5,198 bases of DNA from a bacterium (GTDB lineage Bacteria > Patescibacteriota > Minisyncoccia > Minisyncoccales > JAGGSE01): contig JAGGSE010000079.1 of NCBI GenBank assembly GCA_021159225.1, positions 1 to 5,198 of the forward strand, read 5' to 3'. The notes under the pieces are model-generated. The model did no database searches, was not told the DNA's origin, and saw only the letters and a program-made list of their open reading frames with translations. This document shows positions 1 to 4,899 of this stretch, piece by piece; within the stretch, counting starts at the first letter, position 1; each line of letters opens with the position of its first letter. Both the position numbers and the translations under genes were made by a program.

Positions 1-28
1 AGTGAAATAATAATAGAAAGTGATATAT

Positions 29-316
29 ATGGGAAGAATGAGATTTGATGTAACATGTGTTAAGCAATGTTTGATAGCGAACGGTAAAGTATTTACGGTT
101 AGAAGCTATTGTTTGCCTAACGCAAATGTATATGTTGATGGTGTGGGTATTTGCAGGCGTATACGCAGTTTTGAAGTTAAACAGAAAAGCGATTTGGAGC
201 AATTTGTGAAATTAAGCGGGTTTAGTAGCGTTGAAGAATGGTGGAAGAAAGTTTGCGAGTTTTATGGTAACAAGCGTAAGTGGTTATATTTGGTTAAGCG
301 TTTAGAAAAACGATAA
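29..316 (+). CDS. small hypothetical protein, possibly ASCH-like
   Basis: The predicted protein has 95 residues. I chose ATG 29 because the upstream GTG at 20 lies inside the degraded Shine-Dalgarno AGAAAGTGAT, which matches AGGAGGTGAT of the other genes at most positions. The protein is basic. An N-terminal beta-like segment (residues 5-50) contains VRSYCLP and VDGVGICRR. A C-terminal part (55-92) reads DLEQFVKLSGFSSVEEWW and ends KWLYLVKR. A chain ending 'SGF-S-VEEWW ... WLYLV' recalls small archaeal ASCH/PUA-like proteins, a fold often linked to RNA binding. That is pattern memory, not a verified match. Five cysteines (10, 14, 28, 42, 76) do not form an obvious zinc site. The coding sequence is more AT-rich than the genes further right. 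Gene 2 follows 36 bp downstream with no visible terminator, so the two may be co-transcribed. Confidence 0.7.
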   Translation: MGRMRFDVTCVKQCLIANGKVFTVRSYCLPNANVYVDGVGICRRIRSFEVKQKSDLEQFVKLSGFSSVEEWWKKVCEFYGNKRKWLYLVKRLEKR

Positions 317-352
317 TGGCGAAATAAATAATGTTAGGAGGTGATATGGAAA

Positions 353-616
353 ATGAGAATAGAAACAATAGAAGGCGTTAGAGTAAAAGTCTGGAACGAA
401 AAAGAACAGCAACCAGAGCTTGAAGACAACGAAGTGCCATGTGGTCGGGTAAGGTGCAAGTGGCAGACAGTTAACGGCATGTCGCCATGTCTAGGCTTCG
501 TAGGAGTTTTACCACTTGGTTGCAAGTTGCTTCAGGTGATAGACTATAAGAAATACGGATATCAACATATACTGTGCGACGGAAACAAACCACAATTTTG
601 CCCTCTGCGCAGGTAA
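353..616 (+). CDS. small six-cysteine hypothetical protein
   Basis: The predicted protein has 87 residues and I do not recognise it. ATG 353 is the first in-frame ATG after the strong Shine-Dalgarno TTAGGAGGTGAT (334-345). The in-frame GTG at 341 lies within that site and is unlikely. A competing ATG at 346, very close to the site, opens only an 11-codon frame ending at 381. Residues 1-20 are charged (ETIEGVRVKVWNEKEQQ). Cysteines at 30, 35, 46, 57, 75 and 83 could form one or two metal or disulfide sites, but the spacing (C-x4-C-x10-C-x10-C) matches no standard ribbon I know. There is no signal peptide or membrane segment. T-rich sequence follows immediately after the stop. Confidence 0.6.
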   Translation: MRIETIEGVRVKVWNEKEQQPELEDNEVPCGRVRCKWQTVNGMSPCLGFVGVLPLGCKLLQVIDYKKYGYQHILCDGNKPQFCPLRR

Positions 617-634
617 TTTTTTATTTATTTTTTT
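617..634 (+). terminator. T-rich tract after gene 2
   Basis: Directly after the TAA stop there are runs of six and seven T separated by short A/T bases, with no GC-rich hairpin before them. This is the form of archaeal poly-T terminators, and it would be weak for a bacterial terminator. The call rests on base composition only. Confidence 0.35.
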
Positions 635-660
635 CATATTTGTGCTAAAAAACGAGTTTT
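635..660 (+). promoter_or_regulatory. candidate promoter upstream of gene 3
   Basis: The stretch TTGTGCTAAAAAACGAGTTT recurs with few changes at 1076-1100, before gene 4. In both places it lies between a T-rich tract and the Shine-Dalgarno. The A-rich core (TAAAAAA) would sit 40-48 bases before the ATG. That suits an archaeal TATA-like box with a short leader, or part of a bacterial promoter. Conservation between two otherwise unrelated spacers is the main support. Confidence 0.3.
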
Positions 661-692
661 ATGAATTAAATGAAAGTTAGGAGGTGATAGTC

Positions 693-1055
693 ATGGAAAT
701 ATACATTGACGGTTCATCTAAAGGAAATCCGGGACCATCAAGGATAGCTGTGGTTTCACCAGCCACAGGATTCAAAGTCATCAAAGATGTTGGCAACGGT
801 ACGAATAACCGTGCGGAGTATCTGTCATTGGTGTATGCGTTGATATATATCAAGCATGCCCGCCCCAAAGAGCAAGTCATTATCAAGTCGGATTCACAAT
901 TAGTCGTGAATCAAGTAAACGGTCGCTATAAAGTTAAATCAGCATCTGTCAAGCCCCTGTATCAGAAAGCTATTCGCCTACTGCATGAACTTTCAAATGT
1001 GAAAGTCGAATATATCCCGCGAGAAGAGAATCTCGCGGGGTTCTTGCTTGAATAG
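693..1055 (+). CDS. RNase HI-fold protein, fourth catalytic acid substituted
   Basis: The predicted protein has 120 residues, starting at ATG 693 after the Shine-Dalgarno GTTAGGAGGTGAT (677-689). The RNase HI motifs are clear: YIDGSSKGNPGPS (residues 4-16, catalytic Asp6), NNRAEYLSLVYAL (38-50, Glu42), SDSQLVVNQVNG (66-77, Asp67), and the terminal VEYIPREEN segment (105-113). RNase HI normally cleaves the RNA strand of RNA-DNA hybrids with two metal ions held by D-E-D-D. Here the usual N-x-x-A-D ending is NLAGFLLE, with Gly116 at the position of the fourth Asp, and the chain stops four residues later. The protein is short compared with typical RNase HI (about 150). It may act as a weakened nuclease or as a hybrid-binding protein. 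It is a stand-alone domain, so a role in element replication (primer removal) or reverse-transcription-like processes can only be guessed. Confidence 0.85.
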   Translation: MEIYIDGSSKGNPGPSRIAVVSPATGFKVIKDVGNGTNNRAEYLSLVYALIYIKHARPKEQVIIKSDSQLVVNQVNGRYKVKSASVKPLYQKAIRLLHELSNVKVEYIPREENLAGFLLE

Positions 1056-1067
1056 CTCTGTTTTTTT
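1016..1067 (+). terminator. hairpin at the 3' end of gene 3 followed by a T-run
   Basis: CCCGCGAGA (1016-1024) and TCTCGCGGG (1031-1039) form a perfect 9-bp stem with a 6-base loop inside the last codons of gene 3. A run of seven T begins at 1061, 21 bases past the stem. That gap is too long for a standard intrinsic terminator. The hairpin may instead protect the mRNA end, while the T-run terminates in the archaeal way. Confidence 0.4.
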
Positions 1068-1074
1068 CTCCTTT

Positions 1075-1101
1075 TCTATTTCGTGTTAAAAAACAAGCTT
1101 A
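1075..1101 (+). promoter_or_regulatory. candidate promoter upstream of gene 4
   Basis: This is the second copy of the conserved spacer motif (TCGTGTTAAAAAACAAGCTT), matching the copy before gene 3. It is followed by GCGAAATAAAT, a string also found before gene 2 (319-329), and then the Shine-Dalgarno. The placement suggests that each gene carries its own promoter and leader. Confidence 0.3.
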
Positions 1102-1125
1102 GCGAAATAAATTAGGAGGTGAAAA

Positions 1126-1869
1126 ATGCAAAAGATATTTATGGTTTTCAGCGAGTATACAGACCCTGCGCACCATGTTCCGCTCCTTATGCAGCGCGTA
1201 GCCAAGCATGACGGTCCATTATATTTCATCACTAAGGACCCGCGCCCACTTACGGATATTATCCTCGATAATGCCCACCGTTCCTTAGTCCATGTTACAA
1301 TTAGTGGCTTGGGAGGCTCCAAGTTCGAGCCCCACGTGCCAAAGCCTGCAGATTTGGTACCAGCCGTGCAACAGCTCGCCGATGTACTAAAGGATCAGCT
1401 CGTAGTTAGGGTTGATCCTATTATCTTTGGTGCTAACCATCTCCGCTGTTTCAATGTTATGCGTAAGTTTGCACAGCTCGGCGTTCGGCGCTTTCGCATC
1501 TCTTATTGTTCTTTGTATCCGTTTGTCAGGCAGCGGTTCAGGTCTATCGGCCTCTCTGTGCCTAATAGTTTCTATTATCCCGCATCATGGATCTGCAGGC
1601 ACAGCACAGCGCTTGCAGATTGCGCGCAGCAGCTCGGCGTTTCTCTTGAATACTGTGCACCTCTGCCGCAAATCGAGCATGCAATAGACCCGCGCATAAG
1701 CAAGACCGGATGCGTTGCAGATACAGAGTACCGCCGTTTAGGGTATAAGCCAGTGCCACCGCAGCGGAAACAGCGTCAGCATTGTAAATGTTGGGCAAAA
1801 GTCGAAGGTCTGCCAGAGTTCAAGTCTTGCAAGCACGGTTGCGTATACTGCTACTTCAGCAAGCCTTAG
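1126..1869 (+). CDS. DUF1848 family protein with C-terminal CX3CX2C iron-sulfur-type motif
   Basis: The predicted protein has 247 residues. ATG 1126 follows the Shine-Dalgarno TTAGGAGGTGA (1112-1122). DUF1848 proteins carry at their C-terminus a cysteine cluster like the one radical SAM enzymes carry at their N-terminus. Features seen here are GPLYFITKDPRPL (30-42), HVTISGLG then EPHVP (56-72), LVVRVDPIIFG (92-102), a middle part with FRISYCSLYPFVRQRF (123-138), and the end HCKCWAK...CKHGCVYCYF. Cys220/222 and Cys235/239/242 give the CX3CX2C cluster expected to bind a 4Fe-4S centre. The family's reaction is unknown. At 247 residues it is somewhat shorter than the 280-300 I remember for relatives. 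The familiar N-terminal SxSRRTDIPA-like motif is replaced by FSEYTDPAHHVP, which could mark a diverged or element-borne version. T-rich DNA follows the stop. Confidence 0.8.
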   Translation: MQKIFMVFSEYTDPAHHVPLLMQRVAKHDGPLYFITKDPRPLTDIILDNAHRSLVHVTISGLGGSKFEPHVPKPADLVPAVQQLADVLKDQLVVRVDPIIFGANHLRCFNVMRKFAQLGVRRFRISYCSLYPFVRQRFRSIGLSVPNSFYYPASWICRHSTALADCAQQLGVSLEYCAPLPQIEHAIDPRISKTGCVADTEYRRLGYKPVPPQRKQRQHCKCWAKVEGLPEFKSCKHGCVYCYFSKP

Positions 1870-1901
1870 TCTTATTTTTTATTTTTGTTTTTTCTTCCTT
1901 G
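1870..1901 (+). terminator. T-rich tract after gene 4
   Basis: T runs of up to six, interrupted by single A or G bases, directly follow the TAG stop. No hairpin precedes them. The remaining sequence to 1990 is pyrimidine-rich, with no reading frame that looks real and no other recognisable signal. Confidence 0.35.
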
Positions 1902-1993
1902 CTCGCTCTATATTATATTGTTGCTTTGTTTTGCGCGTCTGTTTATTCAGATTATTTGCATTTTTCTTTTTATTCCACCACCTCCGCCTCCCC

Positions 1994-2011
1994 GACTTCG
2001 CAAGCGAAGTC
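1994..2011. repeat. perfect 8-bp hairpin
   Basis: GACTTCGC, a two-base loop AA, then GCGAAGTC. It is the first of a run of hairpins that leads into the structured region. No T-run follows, so it is not an intrinsic terminator on the + strand. Confidence 0.7.
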
Positions 2012-2029
2012 TACCACCCACCCTATTGA

Positions 2030-2052
2030 CCGCGGGGGTCTCTCCCCCGCGG
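2030..2052. repeat. very GC-rich 9-bp hairpin
   Basis: CCGCGGGGG (2030-2038) pairs with CCCCCGCGG (2044-2052) around TCTCT. It is followed by GGGTATATAACCC, itself a small palindrome that competes for the same G residues. The flanks carry ATTGAC on both sides (2025-2030 and 2066-2071). Function is unknown; it may be another variant hairpin of the structured family described below. Confidence 0.7.
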
Positions 2053-2073
2053 GTATATAACCCCCATTGACAT

Positions 2074-2128
2074 TCTAAAGTGCGGACAAGCCGCCATGCA
2101 AGAGGGGCATAAAGCCCCTCGACATTAT
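2074..2128. other. structured-element core, locus 1 (short hairpin A)
   Basis: The order is TCTAAAGTGCGG, a minimal hairpin A (GCGG 2082-2085, loop ACAAG, CCGC 2091-2094), CGCCATGCAAG (2092-2102), hairpin B (GAGGGGC 2102-2108 with GCCCCTC 2114-2120), and CGACATTAT (2120-2128). The same frame recurs at 3301-3524 and 4581-5058 with different hairpins inserted. Shared linkers around variable stems indicate a conserved RNA or DNA structure rather than chance similarity. Confidence 0.6.
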
Positions 2129-2165
2129 CACAGTCCTGTCAGTTCTGTCAGTCCTCCAGTTGTAA

Positions 2166-2616
2166 GCGCTAAAAAATACGCTCCTGGGCACTCTATTTGC
2201 CAAAAATTGCACGGAGCGCAGCCCTTGCTGACGCAAGCAGAAATCCCGCTTATACTTATAACACCACAGTATAAGCCGAACTCTGTGCACCGGCGCACTA
2301 ACACGCAGAGCGTGTTACTTTCGGAACTTAACTAAACACGAATCGCATAGTTTCGCCGTCGTAGCACGAATCGCATAGTTTCGCGCGTATATAATCTCGA
2401 ATTGTGTGGGGCAAAGCCCCACAGTATAAACTCAGATTGTGCGCGAAACCACACAATTCGTGCTACTTTGGGCGAAACCACACAATTCGTGTTAATATAA
2501 GTTCCGAAAGAAGCTTGTGCGCCGACAGAGTTCGGGCGGGATTTCTGGACATAACGTCTGCTGCGCTCCGTGCCCTTTTTGCCAAATATAGCGCCCAGTT
2601 AGCGTCTTTTTTGCGC
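2166..2616. ncRNA. about 450-nt branched foldback, copy 1
   Basis: Paired arms from outside in are 2209-2221 with 2561-2573 (13 bp), 2239-2249 with 2536-2546 (11 bp), 2276-2286 plus 2291-2298 with 2517-2535 (19 bp, 4-base bulge), 2318-2330 with 2498-2510 (13 bp), 2335-2343 with 2485-2493, 2350-2357 with 2471-2478, 2361-2371 with 2456-2466, and 2378-2386 with 2441-2449. An apical hairpin lies at 2405-2423. Side hairpins branch at 2250-2274 and 2299-2317. The outermost arms (from 2166 and 2616) are only partly complementary. Two CGCATA/CACACA modules (2344-2349 with 2479-2484, 2372-2377 with 2450-2455) interrupt the stem. This could be a large structured RNA on either strand or a DNA cruciform site; I do not recognise the family. 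Confidence 0.65.
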
Positions 2617-2631
2617 CACTCCGCTCCTCTC

Positions 2632-2640
2632 GTATAAATA
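2632..2640 (+). promoter_or_regulatory. TATA-like box upstream of gene 5
   Basis: GTATAAATA lies between CTCTC (2627-2631) and GAGAG (2648-2652), which can pair. An archaeal start about 25 bases downstream would give a leader of some 55 nt before ATG 2718. The identical sequence occurs at 4028-4036 before gene 6. Similar TATAA strings recur in the loops of the foldback, so this may be structural rather than promoter sequence. Confidence 0.3.
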
Positions 2641-2654
2641 AAGTGATGAGAGTC

Positions 2655-2713
2655 GCGGAGGTGGGGTGACCTCCGCAGCTCGGTGAGTCCGTTAAACTAC
2701 GTTAGGAGGTGAT
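2655..2713 (+). promoter_or_regulatory. leader hairpin able to mask the ribosome binding site of gene 5
   Basis: GCGGAGGT (2655-2662) and ACCTCCGC (2669-2676) form an 8-bp hairpin. The ACCTCC strand is also complementary to GGAGGT of the Shine-Dalgarno (2705-2710). The leader could thus switch between a hairpin leaving the site free and a 6-bp pairing that hides it. The identical arrangement precedes gene 6 (4051-4109). The complementarity is seen; regulation is inferred. Confidence 0.4.
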
Positions 2714-2717
2714 GCCT

Positions 2718-3272
2718 ATGGAAGAGATAGAGAAAATTAGACGGTTTGTAGAGAGATTTGAAGATATAGACGGTAAAGACGACGATGAGATTATCGCTGA
2801 GTTCAATGATATGCTCGCCGAGACGGGGAAGGAGTACTGGTTCTGCTCTGACTGTGGAAGGTTTCATCCACGGCAGTGGCGCAGGTGTGACTTGCCTTGC
2901 GTTCAGTATGAACAAAGTCGGCAGATAACCGAGGATGAATGGGAACAGGTTTACAGCTTCTTTGACCCTGCAGATTACCGCCAAGATGATGCGCATTTGC
3001 AGTTCCCGCACACGAGGTTCAGTTCGTGGATGAACACCGCCCAGAAGTTGTACAATCTGAAGAAGGAGAATCTGCTGGACTCGAAGTTGTGCAGAGCTTG
3101 CGAGTTGTGGGGAGTGAAGGAAATCAACATCAATGACCTCAGTCGTCCGATGACTAAGCTTGAGCAGGGGTTGCGCAGGTTTGAAATCCAGAGATTCAGA
3201 GGTAAACAGACCTTCTGGAAAGATCTTGAAAGTTTGTTAGATTTCTACATAGAGAACGCCCCCTCCCAGTGA
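2718..3272 (+). CDS. hypothetical protein with zinc-ribbon-like cysteines
   Basis: The predicted protein has 184 residues and I do not recognise the family. ATG 2718 is chosen because GTG 2709 and ATG 2712 lie inside the Shine-Dalgarno. Residues 1-35 are acidic and probably helical (MEEIEKIRRFVERFEDIDGK). A cysteine cluster follows: FCSDCGRFHPRQWRRCDLPC (42-61, Cys43/46/57/61 with His50), typical of a small zinc site. A second CxxC (125-128, CRAC) lies in the middle. The C-terminal third is basic then helical (QGLRRFEIQRFRGKQTFWKD). No membrane segment or catalytic signature is visible. A zinc-stabilised nucleic-acid-binding role is possible but unproven. The gene sits downstream of repeat copy 1, and its stop codon lies in the loop of its own terminator. 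Confidence 0.75.
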   Translation: MEEIEKIRRFVERFEDIDGKDDDEIIAEFNDMLAETGKEYWFCSDCGRFHPRQWRRCDLPCVQYEQSRQITEDEWEQVYSFFDPADYRQDDAHLQFPHTRFSSWMNTAQKLYNLKKENLLDSKLCRACELWGVKEININDLSRPMTKLEQGLRRFEIQRFRGKQTFWKDLESLLDFYIENAPSQ

Positions 3273-3295
3273 AGGGGCGTGTTTATTTTTTTTTT
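3256..3295 (+). terminator. intrinsic terminator of gene 5
   Basis: ACGCCCC (3256-3262) pairs with GGGGCGT (3274-3280) across an 11-base loop that contains the TGA stop. It is followed by GTTTA and a run of ten T. This is a textbook hairpin plus T-run and the only clear one in the window. Confidence 0.85.
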
Positions 3296-3309
3296 GGCGC
3301 TCTAGTGCG
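3296..3309. repeat. 14-nt motif following the T-run, copy 1
   Basis: GGCGCTCTAGTGCG follows the T-run after gene 5. The identical motif follows the T-run after gene 6 (4576-4589). It forms the left border of hairpin A at loci 2 and 3. Locus 1 has the related TCTAAAGTGCG (2074-2084). Confidence 0.75.
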
Positions 3310-3490
3310 GGTGTAATACGAACCGCATAGTTAGCACGAACCGCATAGTGCCCTGCTCGGGCGGTAACAGGAATCGCATATTCCAGCAAGTATAATCAAA
3401 ATGAATTGTGCTGGAACACACAATTCCCGTTACCGCCACGCCAGGGCACCACACAATTCGTGCTAACCACACAATTCGTATTACACCCGC
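3307..3490. ncRNA. 184-nt near-perfect palindrome (hairpin A of locus 2)
   Basis: The outer arm GCGGGTGTAATACGAA (3307-3322) pairs perfectly with 3475-3490. The stem then continues for a total of about 80 pairs through 3330-3340, 3348-3355, 3361-3374 and 3381-3388 to an apical loop at 3389-3408. Three CGCATA modules (3324-3329, 3342-3347, 3375-3380) face CACACA on the right arm. Another interruption is a 4x4 internal loop at about 3356-3359. C opposite A accounts for most remaining mismatches on the + strand. They become G.U pairs on the - strand, which would fold almost continuously. No protein-like frame is present. Confidence 0.75.
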
Positions 3491-3561
3491 CATGCAAGAG
3501 GGGCATAAAGCCCCTCGACATTATCACAGTCCTGTCAGTTCTGTCAGTCCTCCAGTTGTAA

Positions 3562-4012
3562 GCGCTAAAAAATACGCTCCTGGGCACTCTATTTGCCAAA
3601 AATTGCACGGAGCGCAGCCCTTGCTGACGCAAGCAGAAATCCCGCTTATACTTATAACACCACAGTATAAGCCGAACTCTGTGCACCGGCGCACTAACAC
3701 GCAGAGCGTGTTACTTTCGGAACTTAACTAAACACGAATCGCATAGTTTCGCCGTCGTAGCACGAATCGCATAGTTTCGCGCGTATATAATCTCGAATTG
3801 TGTGGGGCAAAGCCCCACAGTATAAACTCAGATTGTGCGCGAAACCACACAATTCGTGCTACTTTGGGCGAAACCACACAATTCGTGTTAATATAAGTTC
3901 CGAAAGAAGCTTGTGCGCCGACAGAGTTCGGGCGGGATTTCTGGACATAACGTCTGCTGCGCTCCGTGCCCTTTTTGCCAAATATAGCGCCCAGTTAGCG
4001 TCTTTTTTGCGC
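3562..4012. ncRNA. about 450-nt branched foldback, copy 2
   Basis: All stems, side hairpins and CGCATA/CACACA modules of copy 1 are repeated here with an offset of 1396 (apical hairpin at 3801-3819). Because the copies are identical, this one adds no covariation evidence. Confidence 0.65.
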
Positions 4013-4027
4013 CACTCCGCTCCTCTC

Positions 4028-4036
4028 GTATAAATA
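4028..4036 (+). promoter_or_regulatory. TATA-like box upstream of gene 6
   Basis: Same sequence and setting as 2632-2640: GTATAAATA between CTCTC and GAGAG, about 80 bases before ATG 4114. Confidence 0.3.
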
Positions 4037-4050
4037 AAGTGATGAGAGTC

Positions 4051-4109
4051 GCGGAGGTGGGGTGACCTCCGCAGCTCGGTGAGTCCGTTAAACTACGTTA
4101 GGAGGTGAT
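4051..4109 (+). promoter_or_regulatory. leader hairpin able to mask the ribosome binding site of gene 6
   Basis: Second copy of the 8-bp hairpin (4051-4058 with 4065-4072). Its ACCTCC strand can instead pair with GGAGGT at 4101-4106. Genes 5 and 6 would therefore share the same translational control if this switch is real. Confidence 0.4.
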
Positions 4110-4113
4110 GTGT

Positions 4114-4563
4114 ATGATGTACAAGGTTGCTTTCACTGGACATAGGGATGTGGACTCGGTTGCTGTCGGTTACTTATTGGAGAAGTATCTTTCAGAGATT
4201 TGCAGTCGGCACCGTTCGGTACTCGGCATTACTGGCGGTGCGGTTGGCGTGGATATGCTTGCTGCTGAGGCGTGCGCTGATTGTGGTGTTCCTTATGTAG
4301 TTATCCTGCCCTTCCCATTCCGCATATTCACTGCTAAGTGGTCCTCTTCCGCTCGTGCACGCCTGCGCCGCATTATCTCTGGTGCTGTTCGCACATTTGT
4401 CGTCCAGCGCAGTTTTTCTATGGCTGGGTACATGCGCCGTAATATGGTTATGGTAAATCACTGTGATGTTCTGCTCGCCGTGTGGCGTGGCACTCCCGGG
4501 GGTACCGCAAATACTGTGCGGTACGCACGGCAGGTAGGTAAGCCTGTTGTAAATGTGTTCTAA
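4114..4563 (+). CDS. SLOG/LOG-superfamily protein (YpsA/DUF1273-like)
   Basis: The predicted protein has 149 residues, starting at ATG 4114, with a second ATG immediately after it. The order of motifs fits the Rossmann-like SLOG superfamily: VAFTGHRD (5-12), ITGGAVGVDMLAAEAC (39-54), VILPFPF (63-69), YMRRNMVMVNHCDVLLAVW (106-124), and GTPGGTANTVRYARQVGKPV (126-145). The glycine-rich GGAVGVD and GTPGGT segments would bind a nucleotide or nucleoside derivative. Relatives include YpsA/GpsB-linked proteins, DprA-like DNA-binding proteins, LOG phosphoribohydrolases and nucleotide-sensing proteins of defence systems. The TGHR start and YMxRNxxMV segment resemble versions common in phages, whose function is mostly unknown. 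The PGGT in place of the LOG motif PGGxGTxxE argues against a true LOG hydrolase. It is expressed from the duplicated 5' module shared with gene 5. Confidence 0.85.
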   Translation: MMYKVAFTGHRDVDSVAVGYLLEKYLSEICSRHRSVLGITGGAVGVDMLAAEACADCGVPYVVILPFPFRIFTAKWSSSARARLRRIISGAVRTFVVQRSFSMAGYMRRNMVMVNHCDVLLAVWRGTPGGTANTVRYARQVGKPVVNVF

Positions 4564-4566
4564 CTC

Positions 4567-4574
4567 TTTTTTTT
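4567..4574 (+). terminator. T8 run after gene 6
   Basis: Eight T follow the TAA stop by three bases, without a GC hairpin upstream. An archaeal-type poly-T signal would explain it. Confidence 0.4.
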
Positions 4575-4575
4575 C

Positions 4576-4589
4576 GGCGCTCTAGTGCG
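4576..4589. repeat. 14-nt motif following the T-run, copy 2
   Basis: GGCGCTCTAGTGCG is identical to 3296-3309 and occupies the same place, between the T-run of the preceding gene and hairpin A. Confidence 0.75.
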
Positions 4590-4595
4590 AACTTG

Positions 4596-4658
4596 TTCCG
4601 TTCATTCCGCTCCGTTCCGAAGGCGTCCCGCACGTTCCGCTCCGTTCGCTCCGTCGTA
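4596..4658. repeat. degenerate TCCGYTC repeats, left flank
   Basis: Short units such as TTCCGCTCCGTTC recur (4605-4617, 4635-4647). A similar pyrimidine-rich tract with CACTCCGCTCC units lies at 4925-4974, on the other side of the inner stem. Both strands of the putative outer helix are pyrimidine-rich here, so they cannot pair and would form a large open loop. Confidence 0.5.
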
Positions 4659-4899
4659 TAATCTCAAATCTGAACTGAACACGAATCGCATAGTGCCCTG
4701 CTCGGGCGGTAACAGGAATCACATATTTCCAGCAAAATATAATTCTGAATTGATGCTGAAAACTCATATTTCCGGCGAATATAAGAACTAACATGAAATG
4801 ACGCCGGAAATACAAATTTTCAGCAAAGTATAAACTCTAATTGATGCTGGAAATACATAATTCCCGTTACCGCCACGCCAGGGCACCACACAATTCGTG

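Larger units (their letters stand above)
2091..2714 (+). repeat. 624-bp direct repeat, copy 1, upstream of gene 5
   Basis: This is identical by eye to 3487-4110 (constant offset 1396). The left edge falls at the CCGCCATGCAAG core element and the right edge inside the Shine-Dalgarno TTAGGAGGTGATG. Beyond that edge the two copies lead into unrelated genes. The repeat therefore behaves as a complete 5' module: structured region, putative promoter, leader and ribosome binding site. Reading frames inside it (for example 2096-2335 and 2404-2637) show no protein-like composition and are explained by the palindromic structure. Absence of differences implies a recent duplication or ongoing gene conversion. 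Confidence 0.95.
3487..4110 (+). repeat. 624-bp direct repeat, copy 2, upstream of gene 6
   Basis: This is the exact partner of 2091-2714, including both leader hairpins and the TATA-like box. Its left end overlaps the last bases of the 184-nt palindrome, where locus 1 has only a tiny hairpin. The two copies thus differ in what is inserted immediately to their left. Confidence 0.95.

Noticed and set aside
346..381. 11-codon frame starting at ATG 346, before gene 2
   Set aside because: It overlaps the start of gene 2 and sits too close to the Shine-Dalgarno. There is no evidence that it is translated, though a leader peptide cannot be excluded.
1562..1798. - strand frame and the + frame 1412-1687 overlapping gene 4
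   Set aside because: Both are out-of-frame shadows of the DUF1848 gene, which has motif support and a strong Shine-Dalgarno.
2030..2052. Intrinsic terminator of gene 4
   Set aside because: The hairpin is strong, but GGGTATATAACCC follows rather than a T-run, and it lies more than 150 bases after the stop.
2096..2335. 79-codon open frame in the 624-bp repeat (also as part of 3408-3731)
   Set aside because: It lies entirely in the palindromic region and has no ribosome binding site. Its product has no globular pattern, and the opposite strand is open as well, which is what an inverted-repeat region gives by chance.
2404..2637. 77-codon open frame, repeated at 3800-4033
   Set aside because: The frame is covered by stem arms, lacks a start signal, and has an odd cysteine and arginine composition dictated by the CACACA and GCGCC strings.
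2690..2714. Integron attC/attI core site (GTTRRRY-like strings GTTAAAC and GTTAGGA)
   Set aside because: GTTAGGA is simply the start of the Shine-Dalgarno found before most genes here. No matching R''/L'' arms or integrase are present, and the second string breaks the consensus.
2344..4892. CRISPR-like array of CGCATA/CACACA repeats
   Set aside because: The repeats are six bases long, unevenly spaced, and arranged in facing pairs within stems. There are no unique spacers of constant length and no cas genes.
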